NCBI RefSeq assembly: GCF_000421585.1
Contig: NZ_ATXH01000015.1
Location: forward strand, 1 to 55,766
Length of the DNA stretch: 55,766 nt
Direction of reading: 5' to 3'
Source of the DNA: Thermodesulfatator atlanticus DSM 21156
GTDB lineage: Bacteria; Desulfobacterota; Thermodesulfobacteria; Thermodesulfobacteriales; Thermodesulfatatoraceae
Shown: positions 49,020 to 55,766 of the stretch, one piece after another
Layout: each line of letters opens with the position of its first letter
How positions within the stretch are numbered: the stretch's first letter is position 1
Made by a program: the position numbers and the translations under genes
The notes under the pieces: model-generated
Told to the model about the DNA's origin: nothing
Databases searched by the model: none
What the model saw: only the letters and a program-made list of their open reading frames with translations

Positions 49020-50313
49020 AGATCATCTTTAAGACTTTTTGGGTGCGGAAATAATCGGCCCTACCAATGGTGTGCGGGCTATACGCCCGGTAAACTTTCG
49101 TTTTATCCGGGGTTAGATCGTCAAAAACCACTTCGTCATAGGCATCCACGTAGCTTAGATGAAGATCAAGAACAGGACGCATTACCGAGACCTTGCCGTT
49201 TTCATCAAACCCAAGGGGGATTTCCTCAAAGCGCCTGCTATCAAAGCCCTTAAACCATACCCCTGGCCGCAGTTTACTTGAGATTTTGTCAAGCATCAGG
49301 GCTTTGGCTTCGCCTTTGAGGTAATAGGTGGCGATGAGTTTTTCTATTTCTGATGAGCCTTGCACGTAAAATTCAATCCAGTCATCCCAGTCGGGGTCTT
49401 CCTGAAGCATAAGGTAGGTGTCCTTGTCCTGGAAAGAAAAGCGCGCGTGGCAGGCACTGCAGCGTGCTTTGGCAAGGACTTCCTGCCGATGGTAGTAGTC
49501 TTTTTCAGAAAGCTTGTGGCAGGAAAGACAACTTGGTCTTTTTCCTCCAGCCATCAGTTCTTCACCGGTATGGCAAGCCATGCAAGGCATGCCGTTTTTC
49601 AGGTGCACGTCTTTACTCATCTCGTGAAACTCAACCCCCCAGGGCCTTGGCGGCAGTTCGCCGTCAATCAAAGGGCTGCGAAACTGGTAAGGGTAGTCGT
49701 GCTCAAACATGCCGTAATAATCAAAGCCCACTTTGTTTCCATAATGACAGTGAAGGCAAAGCCTATCAGGCGGGGTTTTTAAAAATTCGTGTGTTTTCAT
49801 TTCCCCTTGGGCAAAATAAAGATGACAGGCGGCACATCCCAGGCCTCTTTTGGTTTCTTCATAATCATCGCCCTGGTAGTAAAGATGGCACCTCAGACAT
49901 CTGCGACGCAAAAGGTCTATCACCAGGTCTTCTTTGGTTTTGATTTTTTGAGGGGAAGGAAGTTCTGCAATGGATGAAACGGGTTTAAGTCCAAAGGCCG
50001 TAAGCACGCCATTTATCATGTTTTTTAGGGTCAGGTGGGGGCTTTGGGAAAGTTTTTTTATTTCCTTTGGGTGGCAGGTCCCGCAGGTTTTTTGATAGTT
50101 CTCAGGAGAAGCAGGATGCCTGATAAGGCCCTGGTGGGCTTCTTTTTGATTTTGGGCAGGGCTTTTTCCTTGGTGGCAACGGGTGCAGGGGAGCTTATGC
50201 TTTTCGTCCAGCTCATACGGGTGGCAGGAAACACAGGTAAACTGTGACGGCTTTTTTTGGGCAAAGCCCGGCAAAACTAACGTAAGCAAGAGAAAAATAG
50301 CTAAAAACCACAT
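48982..50313 (-). CDS. Nonaheme cytochrome c, exported
   Basis: 443 aa. A signal peptide (MWFLAIFLLLTLVLPGFAQ) is followed by nine CxxCH heme sites: CVSCH, CTRCH, CGTCH, CLRCH, CAACH, CLHCH, CMACH, CLSCH, CSACH, all within the first 290 or so residues. The last 150 residues have no cysteines and include PHTIGRADYFRTQKVLKMIYENRYPK. It is periplasmic or surface-bound and moves electrons. It does not match a named reductase by eye. It overlaps the rRNA methyltransferase gene by 38 nt and the SPL-like gene by 13 nt, so these are co-transcribed although functionally unrelated. Confidence 0.9.
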   Translation of the reverse strand: MWFLAIFLLLTLVLPGFAQKKPSQFTCVSCHPYELDEKHKLPCTRCHQGKSPAQNQKEAHQGLIRHPASPENYQKTCGTCHPKEIKKLSQSPHLTLKNMINGVLTAFGLKPVSSIAELPSPQKIKTKEDLVIDLLRRRCLRCHLYYQGDDYEETKRGLGCAACHLYFAQGEMKTHEFLKTPPDRLCLHCHYGNKVGFDYYGMFEHDYPYQFRSPLIDGELPPRPWGVEFHEMSKDVHLKNGMPCMACHTGEELMAGGKRPSCLSCHKLSEKDYYHRQEVLAKARCSACHARFSFQDKDTYLMLQEDPDWDDWIEFYVQGSSEIEKLIATYYLKGEAKALMLDKISSKLRPGVWFKGFDSRRFEEIPLGFDENGKVSVMRPVLDLHLSYVDAYDEVVFDDLTPDKTKVYRAYSPHTIGRADYFRTQKVLKMIYENRYPKPKGHR

Positions 50314-51404
50314 ACGCGTTTAGCCGCCTTGTCTAACATTTTGTGGAGCCCGCCGTGAGCATGTGGAGTGAAGCCAAAGGCCTCTTGCCATACCTCAGGG
50401 CTTTCCATGCAAAGATAAACACACACCTCTTGGGCATGTTTTTTTATCTCCTGATAAAGGAAACGATAAAGCTCTACCCTTAGTGGGCGAAAGTAGCGCT
50501 TTTTTCCATCAAGGCCGGTGATAAACTCGTCACTAAAAATGGCCGTCTCTTTAAAGCGCCCGTAGGCTATTTCTTTAAGCTGGGGCATGAAACGAAGACT
50601 ACCAAGGCTTATCCAGGCGATGTTTTCGTAGGGCACATGGGCAAAGAGCTTTTCTATCACTTCGCGGTATTCGTCCTGCCACCCAGGGAAGCGGATTAAA
50701 GGATCAAAGTGAAAAGCTACAGGGTAGCCCCAAGATGAAACTTTTTTTGCGGCCAGGAGCCTTTCGTCAATGCTTGGAGCGCCTTTTTCTTCGTTTCGGG
50801 CAATGCTTTTGGCGTTTAAAGACCAGGCGATAATCGTGCGTCTCCGGTGTTTAAGACCTGCTAAGTCATCAATTAGCACGGTTTTGGTTTTGAGTTCAAG
50901 CACGGCCTTATCCCGTGCGGCAAAAAAGGTGACTAATTTGGGATTAAGAGAAGTTATGGGTTCAAGGGCCATGCTATCGGTAAATTCTCCGGTGCCAATA
51001 CGGGAAAACTCACGCTTAACAAAGGCTTCTTCTAGTTCTTTTAAGCCGTCTTCAAGCACATTCACAAAAAAGGTAAGCCAGGGTTCGTTGAAGTAAGCTT
51101 GAAGAATGCAATAAGTGCAATCAAGGGGGCACCCTTGCCCTATGTGAAAAATTCGGTACCCGCAGCAAAGATAGGACTTTGTCCCCGGGCAGGGGCGAAA
51201 AAAGCGTCCTTTAAAGTGGGTAAGGAAAAGGGTCTTTTTTCCCCAGGAAAGGATCTCTGGCCAAGGAGCCAGGGGCTTAGCGGGTTTTTGCCCTTCGGGG
51301 ATGATTGCCGGCTTTATACCAAGCCTGGCAATGATTTCCCGGGTATAGGGATGATCTTTTACTTCTTCTGAGACAAAGAGATTTTTGACTTCTGGCCACA
51401 TCAA
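50301..51404 (-). CDS. SPL-family radical SAM protein
   Basis: 367 aa. Radical SAM cysteines in GQGCPLDCTYCILQAYF (Cys92, 96, 99), followed by RIGTGEFTDSMAL and TIIAWSLNAKSI, as in spore photoproduct lyase and its non-spore relatives. Spore lyase repairs thymine dimers; in non-sporeformers the role is unknown. The third active-site Cys of Bacillus SplB (Cys141) is not evident at the matching place, though VCVYLCMESPEVW is present near the C-terminus. It shares an operon with the nonaheme cytochrome. Confidence 0.82.
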   Translation of the reverse strand: MMWPEVKNLFVSEEVKDHPYTREIIARLGIKPAIIPEGQKPAKPLAPWPEILSWGKKTLFLTHFKGRFFRPCPGTKSYLCCGYRIFHIGQGCPLDCTYCILQAYFNEPWLTFFVNVLEDGLKELEEAFVKREFSRIGTGEFTDSMALEPITSLNPKLVTFFAARDKAVLELKTKTVLIDDLAGLKHRRRTIIAWSLNAKSIARNEEKGAPSIDERLLAAKKVSSWGYPVAFHFDPLIRFPGWQDEYREVIEKLFAHVPYENIAWISLGSLRFMPQLKEIAYGRFKETAIFSDEFITGLDGKKRYFRPLRVELYRFLYQEIKKHAQEVCVYLCMESPEVWQEAFGFTPHAHGGLHKMLDKAAKRVCGF

Positions 51405-51429
51405 AGGGAAATGTACTGCAAAAGAAAAT

Positions 51430-51455
51430 GGCAGGCAAAAGGGGTATTGCCTGCC
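51430..51455 (-). terminator. Rho-independent terminator of amt
   Basis: On the minus strand GGCAGGCAA-TACCCCTT-TTGCCTGCC, then ATTTTCTTTTG: nine perfect pairs and a T-rich tail. It begins 9 nt after the amt stop. Confidence 0.75.
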
Positions 51456-51463
51456 CTTTAAGG

Positions 51464-52681
51464 CTAGATGTTATAGGCGGTTTCGCTATGTTCAGTAACA
51501 TCAAGTCCGGCGACTTCTTCTTCAGGTTCAATCCTTAAGCCGAGTACGGAAACGACCTTGAAGATAACAAAGGTCATGACAAAAGTGTAAACTCCCACGG
51601 CCAAGATCCCGATAAGCTGACTCACCAAGAAAGAGCTTCCGCCAAAGAGAAGACCGTTTGCTCCGTCAGGGTTAATGGCCTTGCTTGCCAAAAGCCCCAG
51701 GCAAAAAGTTCCGAGCAACCCACCCACTCCGTGGATACCAACTACATCAAGGCTATCGTCGTAACCGAGTTTGTTCTTGAGGAGCACGGCACAGTAGCAA
51801 ATAGCACCAGCTAGCAGCCCGATGAGCACGGCGCTGTTTGCGCCTACAAAACCTGCTGCCGGGGTGATGGTGGCAAGGCCTGCGATAGCGCCACTACAAG
51901 CGCCAAGGGTTGTTGGTTTTCCCTGATGTATCCATTCTAGGAGTATCCAGCTTCCAAGTCCCATGGCCCCGGCAATGTGCGTATTGATAAAGGCCTGGGC
52001 GGCAATGCCGTTTACCGCAAGGGCTGAGCCACCATTGAACCCAAACCAACCAAACCAGAGAAGTCCTGTGCCAATTACCGTTAGGGGAAGGTTGTGGGGC
52101 ATGAAGGCCTCGCGCCTAAACCCACGTCTTGGGCCCACGACTATGGCTCCCACCAGAGCTGCAATCCCACAGGTGAGGTGCACTACTAGTCCGCCTGCAA
52201 AATCAAGTACTCCAAGCTTGGCAAGCCAGCCACCGCCCCAGATCCAGTGACAAACTGGGCTGTAAACCAATAAAGACCAGAGCACCGCAAAGACCACAAA
52301 AGTTCTAAAGCGCATCCTTTCTGCAAAGGCACCGGTGATAAGGGCAGGGGTTATAATGGCAAACATGCACTGATAAATCATAAAAACAATGTGTGGAACA
52401 GTTGGTGCATAATCAGGACTTGGTGCTTGGCCTACACCGCGCAAGGCAGCGTACTTAAGGCTTCCGATAATGCCCATGATATCCGGCCCAAAGGCTAAAG
52501 AATAACCCAGATAAATCCAAACAAGCGTGATGAGGAAAATACAGATAAGGCTTTGCATGATGGTACCAAGGACGTTTTTGCGGCGCACAAGTCCGCCGTA
52601 GAAAACACTAAGGGCGGGAGTCATTAAAAGGACCAAGGCTGCAGCTACAAGCAAAAAAGCGGTGTCAGCGGCATTTATCAC
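51464..52681 (-). CDS. amt: Ammonium transporter
   Basis: 405 aa, about 11 helices. It begins DTAFLLVAAALVLLMTPALSVFYGGLVRRKNVLGTIMQS, the Amt signature, and has DFAGGLVVHLTCGIAALVGAIVVGPRRGF and DDSLDVVGIHGVGGLLGT with the pore His pair. It moves ammonium into the cell. GTG start (52681) after GGAGGGG. No glnB/glnK gene is adjacent, unusual because Amt and GlnK are commonly paired. A -24/-12 promoter lies upstream, so nitrogen control through sigma-54/NtrC is likely. Confidence 0.94.
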   Translation of the reverse strand: MINAADTAFLLVAAALVLLMTPALSVFYGGLVRRKNVLGTIMQSLICIFLITLVWIYLGYSLAFGPDIMGIIGSLKYAALRGVGQAPSPDYAPTVPHIVFMIYQCMFAIITPALITGAFAERMRFRTFVVFAVLWSLLVYSPVCHWIWGGGWLAKLGVLDFAGGLVVHLTCGIAALVGAIVVGPRRGFRREAFMPHNLPLTVIGTGLLWFGWFGFNGGSALAVNGIAAQAFINTHIAGAMGLGSWILLEWIHQGKPTTLGACSGAIAGLATITPAAGFVGANSAVLIGLLAGAICYCAVLLKNKLGYDDSLDVVGIHGVGGLLGTFCLGLLASKAINPDGANGLLFGGSSFLVSQLIGILAVGVYTFVMTFVIFKVVSVLGLRIEPEEEVAGLDVTEHSETAYNI

Positions 52682-52719
52682 TTTACCCCTCCTGCTTTAA
52701 AATTTGGGCTTGTCTGCAA

Positions 52720-52736
52720 AGCAAAAAAGAGGCCAA
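52720..52736 (-). promoter_or_regulatory. Sigma-54 (-24/-12) promoter of amt
   Basis: Minus strand TTGGCCTCTTTTTTGCT: TGGC and TTGC with exactly ten bases between the GG and GC doublets, the sigma-54 rule. The start point would be about 12 nt downstream, 30 nt before the GTG. Confidence 0.65.
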
Positions 52737-52819
52737 GGCCTTTTCCTTAAAAAACAGACAAAAATTTCAAAATTTTTACAAAAATGTGATGCTGCCCTGG
52801 AGGGTTTTTACAAAAATGT

Positions 52820-52920
52820 GAGACCTTTGCAAAATACCTTCTCTTAAGGCCCATTTCAGGATCCGTTCCTATTTTTCGTTCCAAAAAATGGGAACGGATC
52901 CCAGGTGTCTTGCAAAGCTC
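52820..52920. repeat. MITE-like element with complete GGATCC palindrome (copy E)
   Basis: Left end GAGACCTTTGCAAAATACC. The right end (reverse) GAGCTTTGCAAGACA is a shortened version. Inside is the full palindrome 52859-52901, GGATCCGTTCCTATTTTTCG to GGGAACGGATCC, around TTC. Confidence 0.78.
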
Positions 52921-52945
52921 AAATGTATGTTTTTTGGGAAAAGTT

Positions 52946-53023
52946 CCGAAGCAATCTCACATGATTGCCTTGTTTGCTCCCTGAGATTGCTTCGCACTTT
53001 GTTCGCTCGCAATGACGGGGCAG
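52946..53023. repeat. REP-like GAAGCAATCTC / GCTCGCAATGAC unit (copy 2)
   Basis: CGAAGCAATCTCA (about 52947-52959) and TGAGATTGCTTCG (52982-52994) are an exact 13 bp inverted repeat. GCTCGCAATGACGGGG follows. Same family as 35926-35951. Confidence 0.65.
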
Positions 53024-53098
53024 GGACGCTCACGCGATGACAAGACAGGGAAGGTCTCCCTTTGATTCAAAAAAGCAGGACGCTCGGAAGGTAAAAAG

Positions 53099-54205
53099 CT
53101 AATAAGCATCTGAAAGGAGATGCCGGTTGCCAAGGTTTACGTGTTTAAGGCCGTGGCTTTGGGCAATACTTAGGGCCATTTGGGCATGGCGTCGCGAGGT
53201 GCAGGGAAGATCATCAAGATAAAACGTCGGATAAAAAGCAAGGAGTGACCAGGGGATCTCTGGCGAAAGCGAAGAGATAAAACTGGCAAGGGCTTCTAGT
53301 TCTTCTTCATCCACATAGCCAGGCACAAGAAGTGTCGAGGCCACCAGGGCCGGTGGATTTGGGCGTGCAGTTGCAAGCTTTGCTAGCATGCGGAAATTGG
53401 CAAGTGTCTGTTCGTTGCCCACACCGCAAAGGCTCTCATGAATGGGTTGGCTGTAGGCTTTGAGGTCGATTTTGATACAGCCTCCTGAGACAAGGGAAAG
53501 ACGCATCATGGCCTGGGCAATGCGGGGATTTTCGGCGCCGTTTGTTTCCCAGCAGATGCGAAGAATTTTTCCAGTTTTTTGTGCTCTTGCAGCCTTGGCA
53601 AAGGAAAGAGCGTGCGGGGCCCGCGGCCCTGGGTCTCCCCCAAAATAACAAATGCAGCTTACGTGGTCTTTTACGTCGGCAAGCATTCTCTCTGTAGGAA
53701 TAGGCGGTTGTTTGAGGCTGCGGGTTTTAAAGTGCCAGTTCTGGCAATAAAGGCAGTTAAAATTGCAGGCCTCGTAAAAAACCGCAAGATTGGCATAGCC
53801 CCTTTCAGGCCCTGGCACATAGGCAAAATCAGGGTATCCCGCCCCGGTGCCTCCAGGGCAAACAAAATCAGCCACGCAATTGGTAGGTAAGGGGTCAAGA
53901 TACCAGGATACCTGGGCAGCTTTTGGGCCTGGGCCTTTTAAGCGGCCAGCCTGATTTTGCCAAACGCCACAATAACCAAAGGCCCCTTCGGGAATGCGGC
54001 AGCGATGAAAACACAAGTTGCAGGGCACGCCCTCTTTAGCTTTGGGTGGCTCTTCAGGCAGACCAAAAGCTTTTCTTGTGGCCGCGTGAATCTTTTGTAT
54101 CTCTTCTTTTAGTTCTTCCCAGTATTTGCGCAGGCAGGAAGCACAAAAGCCGATTTTTTGAGAGATAGTAGGGGCGCTTTTTCCACAGTGGCCACAAACA
54201 CCCAT
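53099..54205 (-). CDS. Radical SAM protein, pyruvate formate-lyase-activase-like (AmmeMemoRadiSam-like)
   Basis: 368 aa from ATG 54205. N-terminal zinc-like fingers (CGHCGKSAPTISQKIGFCASCLRKYW, then PCNLCFHRCRIPEGAFGYCG), and a radical SAM motif in YEACNFNCLYCQNWHF. The downstream GGDPGPRAPHALSFAKAA and RICWETNGAENPRIA fit the activase fold. It may modify a partner protein or assemble a cofactor; the target is unknown. The start codon lies 2 nt after the NfeD stop, so the two are coupled. An upstream TTG start (54211) would sit inside the NfeD stop region and is not favoured. Confidence 0.82.
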   Translation of the reverse strand: MGVCGHCGKSAPTISQKIGFCASCLRKYWEELKEEIQKIHAATRKAFGLPEEPPKAKEGVPCNLCFHRCRIPEGAFGYCGVWQNQAGRLKGPGPKAAQVSWYLDPLPTNCVADFVCPGGTGAGYPDFAYVPGPERGYANLAVFYEACNFNCLYCQNWHFKTRSLKQPPIPTERMLADVKDHVSCICYFGGDPGPRAPHALSFAKAARAQKTGKILRICWETNGAENPRIAQAMMRLSLVSGGCIKIDLKAYSQPIHESLCGVGNEQTLANFRMLAKLATARPNPPALVASTLLVPGYVDEEELEALASFISSLSPEIPWSLLAFYPTFYLDDLPCTSRRHAQMALSIAQSHGLKHVNLGNRHLLSDAY

Positions 54206-54207
54206 AA

Positions 54208-55485
54208 TCAAAGTTTTTTAACCTTTAGCTTAAAACCTTCTATGCCAGTTACGATAATTTCAGTTTCAGGCGGTATTTCTTCATCGCTTACGGCCTGCCA
54301 GATCTCGCCGTGGACAAACACCTGCCCGCCTTTGGGGCCAACTTTACTGAGGGTCTTTCCCTTCTCACCGATAAGGCCTTCTCTTCCGGTGGTTGGTTTG
54401 CTTAAAGCCGCTTTGGCCGCAAGATAAGTTATGCCAAGGAAAAAGATGGCCATGCTCCCAAGCACAGGGAAAAGAACTTCCCTTGCAAGCTTAAGCCCTT
54501 CAGGGCTTTTTTCAAAAAGCATAAGGGAGCCTAAGATGAGGCTTAAAAGCCCTGCGAGACTCAAAAGCCCGTAGCTGGTTATTTTGATTTCCAGGAAAAA
54601 GAGAATGCCTGAGAGCACGATTAATAAAAGCCCGGCATAATTAACCGGTAGAATATGCATGGAATAGAAGGCAAGAATAAGGCAGATTGCCCCGACCACT
54701 CCGGGAAGCACGGTGCCGGGGTTGGCAAGCTCAAAATAAAGACCTGCCATGCCTAGCATGAGCAAGATGTAGGCGATGTTAGGGTCAGTGATAAAGCGCA
54801 GGAGTCGGTCACGCAGGCCCTCTTTAAGCACTACAATCCTGGCGTTTTTGGTTTCCAAGGTGACTTCTTTATTCCCTGCCAGCTTAACTTTGCGCCCATC
54901 TATTTTAGCCAACAGGTCGCTTAAATTTTCTGCGATAACGTCAATTACTTTTAGTTTAAGGGCTTCTTCTGCGGGGACAGAAACGCTTTCGCGCACAGCC
55001 TTTTCCGCCCAGTCAGCGTTTCTTCCTCTCAGCTTGGCGAGGGACCTGGCGAAGGCAGCCAGGTCATTTGCCGCTTTTTTCATCATTTCTTTGTCTTGTT
55101 TACCACCCATGGTTACCGGATGGGCCGCGCCGATATTGGTGCCAGGGGCCATAGCGGCTACATGGGCGGCAAGGGTGATGAAGGTTCCAGCAGATGCTGC
55201 CCGTGCCCCTGAGGGATACACGTAAACCACTACTGGGACTTCGGCTGCAAGTATTTGCTTTACGATTTTGCGGGTGCTGCTGACAAGACCTCCTGGTGTA
55301 TCAAGCTCAATTATAAGGCAAGAGGCCTTTTTCCTTTCGGCTTCTTTGATGGCAAGGCTAATTTTTGAAGCTGCAAGAGGTGTGATGGCTTCCTGAATAG
55401 AAAGCACCAGGGCTTCTTTTGCCGCAAGACAAGGGCTTGCGCTTATACAGAAAATTGCCAAAAGAAGCACAAATTTTTTTAGCAT
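54208..55485 (-). CDS. NfeD1b-type membrane serine protease
   Basis: 425 aa. Signal-like helix (KFVLLLAIFCISASPCLAA), a ClpP/SppA-type domain with IIELDTPGGLVSSTRKIV, YPSGARAASAGTFIT (catalytic Ser) and the lysine in GGKQDKEMMKKAAND, then about four to five helices and a C-terminal OB-like NfeD domain (GREGLIGEKGKTLSKVGPKGGQVFVHGEIWQAVSD). This is the full-length NfeD1b arrangement, usually paired with a stomatin/slipin gene. No slipin is present here; a radical SAM gene takes that place. It cleaves membrane proteins near the C-terminus of stomatin in characterised relatives. Confidence 0.9.
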   Translation of the reverse strand: MLKKFVLLLAIFCISASPCLAAKEALVLSIQEAITPLAASKISLAIKEAERKKASCLIIELDTPGGLVSSTRKIVKQILAAEVPVVVYVYPSGARAASAGTFITLAAHVAAMAPGTNIGAAHPVTMGGKQDKEMMKKAANDLAAFARSLAKLRGRNADWAEKAVRESVSVPAEEALKLKVIDVIAENLSDLLAKIDGRKVKLAGNKEVTLETKNARIVVLKEGLRDRLLRFITDPNIAYILLMLGMAGLYFELANPGTVLPGVVGAICLILAFYSMHILPVNYAGLLLIVLSGILFFLEIKITSYGLLSLAGLLSLILGSLMLFEKSPEGLKLAREVLFPVLGSMAIFFLGITYLAAKAALSKPTTGREGLIGEKGKTLSKVGPKGGQVFVHGEIWQAVSDEEIPPETEIIVTGIEGFKLKVKKL

Positions 55486-55577
55486 GGTCGCCTCCTCAGG
55501 GAGCCTTTAAAAAGCATAGCAGGTTTTTAACAAAATGAGACCTTTTTTCTTTGTCATTGCAGGGCAGACAATTAACA

Positions 55578-55653
55578 GGGACAGGCAAATTGTTAAAATT
55601 TTTTAAAGTCCCCTTTCTTTTCAACCGATCCAAATGAAAGGGACAGGCAAATT
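55578..55653. repeat. Paired GGGACAGGCAAATT repeats before the transposase gene
   Basis: The 14-mer GGGACAGGCAAATT occurs at 55578-55591 and 55640-55653, with GTCCCC between. Such GGGACAGGC units flank many RAYT genes and may be this enzyme's own substrate repeat. Confidence 0.5.
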
Positions 55654-55670
55654 TTGGAAGGAGGCTAATC

Positions 55671-55766
55671 ATGGCGCGTATACCTAGAAAGTTCATCAAA
55701 AACCCAGAGGCTGCTTATCACATCATCTCTCGCACCGCCCTTCCAGGCCATAACGTCTTAGGCCCT
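55671..55766 (+). CDS. RAYT/IS200-like Y1 transposase, N-terminal part (runs off right edge)
   Basis: Only 32 codons are visible: ATG at 55671 after GGAAGGAGG, giving MARIPRKFIKNPEAAYHIISR. The start MARxPR followed by a Y-H-x-I-S-R segment is the hallmark of REP-associated tyrosine transposases and IS200-type relatives, whose catalytic HUH motif lies further downstream, outside the window. These enzymes cut single-stranded palindromic repeats. Dispersed palindromic repeats in this window make the pairing interesting. Whether the gene is intact cannot be known here. Confidence 0.72.
   Translation, partial: MARIPRKFIKNPEAAYHIISRTALPGHNVLGP

Larger units (their letters stand above)
52682..53098. 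other. 417 nt intergenic region with repeats
   Basis: It holds the amt promoter, the TIR element with complete palindrome (52820-52920), and a GAAGCAATCTC-type repeat (52946-53023). No gene is seen. The direct repeat TTTTTACAAAAATGTGA occurs at 52775-52790 and 52806-52822, just before the element. Confidence 0.6.

Noticed and set aside
1-55766. CRISPR array
   Set aside because: Repeats seen are dispersed singly, not regularly spaced with unique spacers.

Overview
This 55.8 kb window looks like chromosome from a strictly anaerobic, probably thermophilic bacterium. My best guess is the Thermodesulfobacteriota (Thermodesulfobacterium/Thermodesulfatator type), but this comes from gene content and general protein character, not from any search. 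Pointers are a class III (glycyl radical) ribonucleotide reductase, a Ni-CO dehydrogenase, a selenocysteine formate dehydrogenase with a membrane cytochrome b, a nine-heme cytochrome c, PolX, archease and several radical SAM enzymes. Genes are tightly packed, many overlapping by 4-40 nt, and both strands are used.

Layout. 1-982: left-edge AAA-ATPase-like gene with an in-frame stop at codon 20. 1297-1921: AbrB-type antitoxin and PIN toxin with a clear promoter. 2215-5484: large PLD-nuclease/SNF2-type helicase, a defence candidate. 5669-13245: formate dehydrogenase operon: polyferredoxin, TorD-type chaperone, small TAT protein, selenoprotein FdhA (Sec at residue 196 with a SECIS-like hairpin), FdhB, FdhC and a MobB-like protein. 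13242-15849 (minus): 4-TM protein, KefB-type antiporter, ADP-ribosylglycohydrolase. 15848-20559: ubiE, an alaA-type aminotransferase, ispD, nfi, mpl. 20935-26757 (plus): small membrane protein, yggS, MerR-type regulator, comEC, archease, ASKHA/RACE-like protein. 26908-30531: anaerobic RNR, with an intein inside nrdD and the glycyl-radical domain on a separate small ORF in the same frame. 30565-31395: ssb and yjbQ. 31479-34784: tRNA-Leu, a PAS-LytTR regulator resembling RcoM, cooS, tRNA-Thr. 34983-42565: YfdX-like protein, then a TetR-controlled RND efflux operon with an embedded cupin. 42611-47661: UDG family 4, DJ-1/PfpI, exosortase pair (EpsI, exosortase), polX, a nucleotidyltransferase. 47865-52681 (minus): rRNA methyltransferase, nonaheme cytochrome, SPL-like radical SAM, amt with a sigma-54 promoter. 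53099-55485: radical SAM and NfeD protease. The right edge cuts a RAYT/IS200-like transposase.

How the parts fit. The fdh cluster makes a periplasmic, TAT-exported, molybdenum or tungsten formate dehydrogenase feeding electrons to the quinone pool through FdhC; ubiE supplies (mena)quinone. cooS provides CO oxidation or CO2 reduction, probably under the adjacent heme-PAS/LytTR type regulator. nrdD plus its separate radical subunit make dNTPs without oxygen.

Non-coding layer. Two interlinked dispersed repeats occupy intergenic gaps: a roughly 85-100 bp element with GAGACCTTTGC terminal inverted repeats (MITE-like), and a 43 bp palindrome built on GGATCCGTTCC-N2-TTTTTCG. Seven clear copies of the palindrome are present. 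A RAYT-type transposase gene begins at the right edge. The items I would look at first are the split, intein-bearing NrdD, the CO-sensor/CODH pair, and these repeats.
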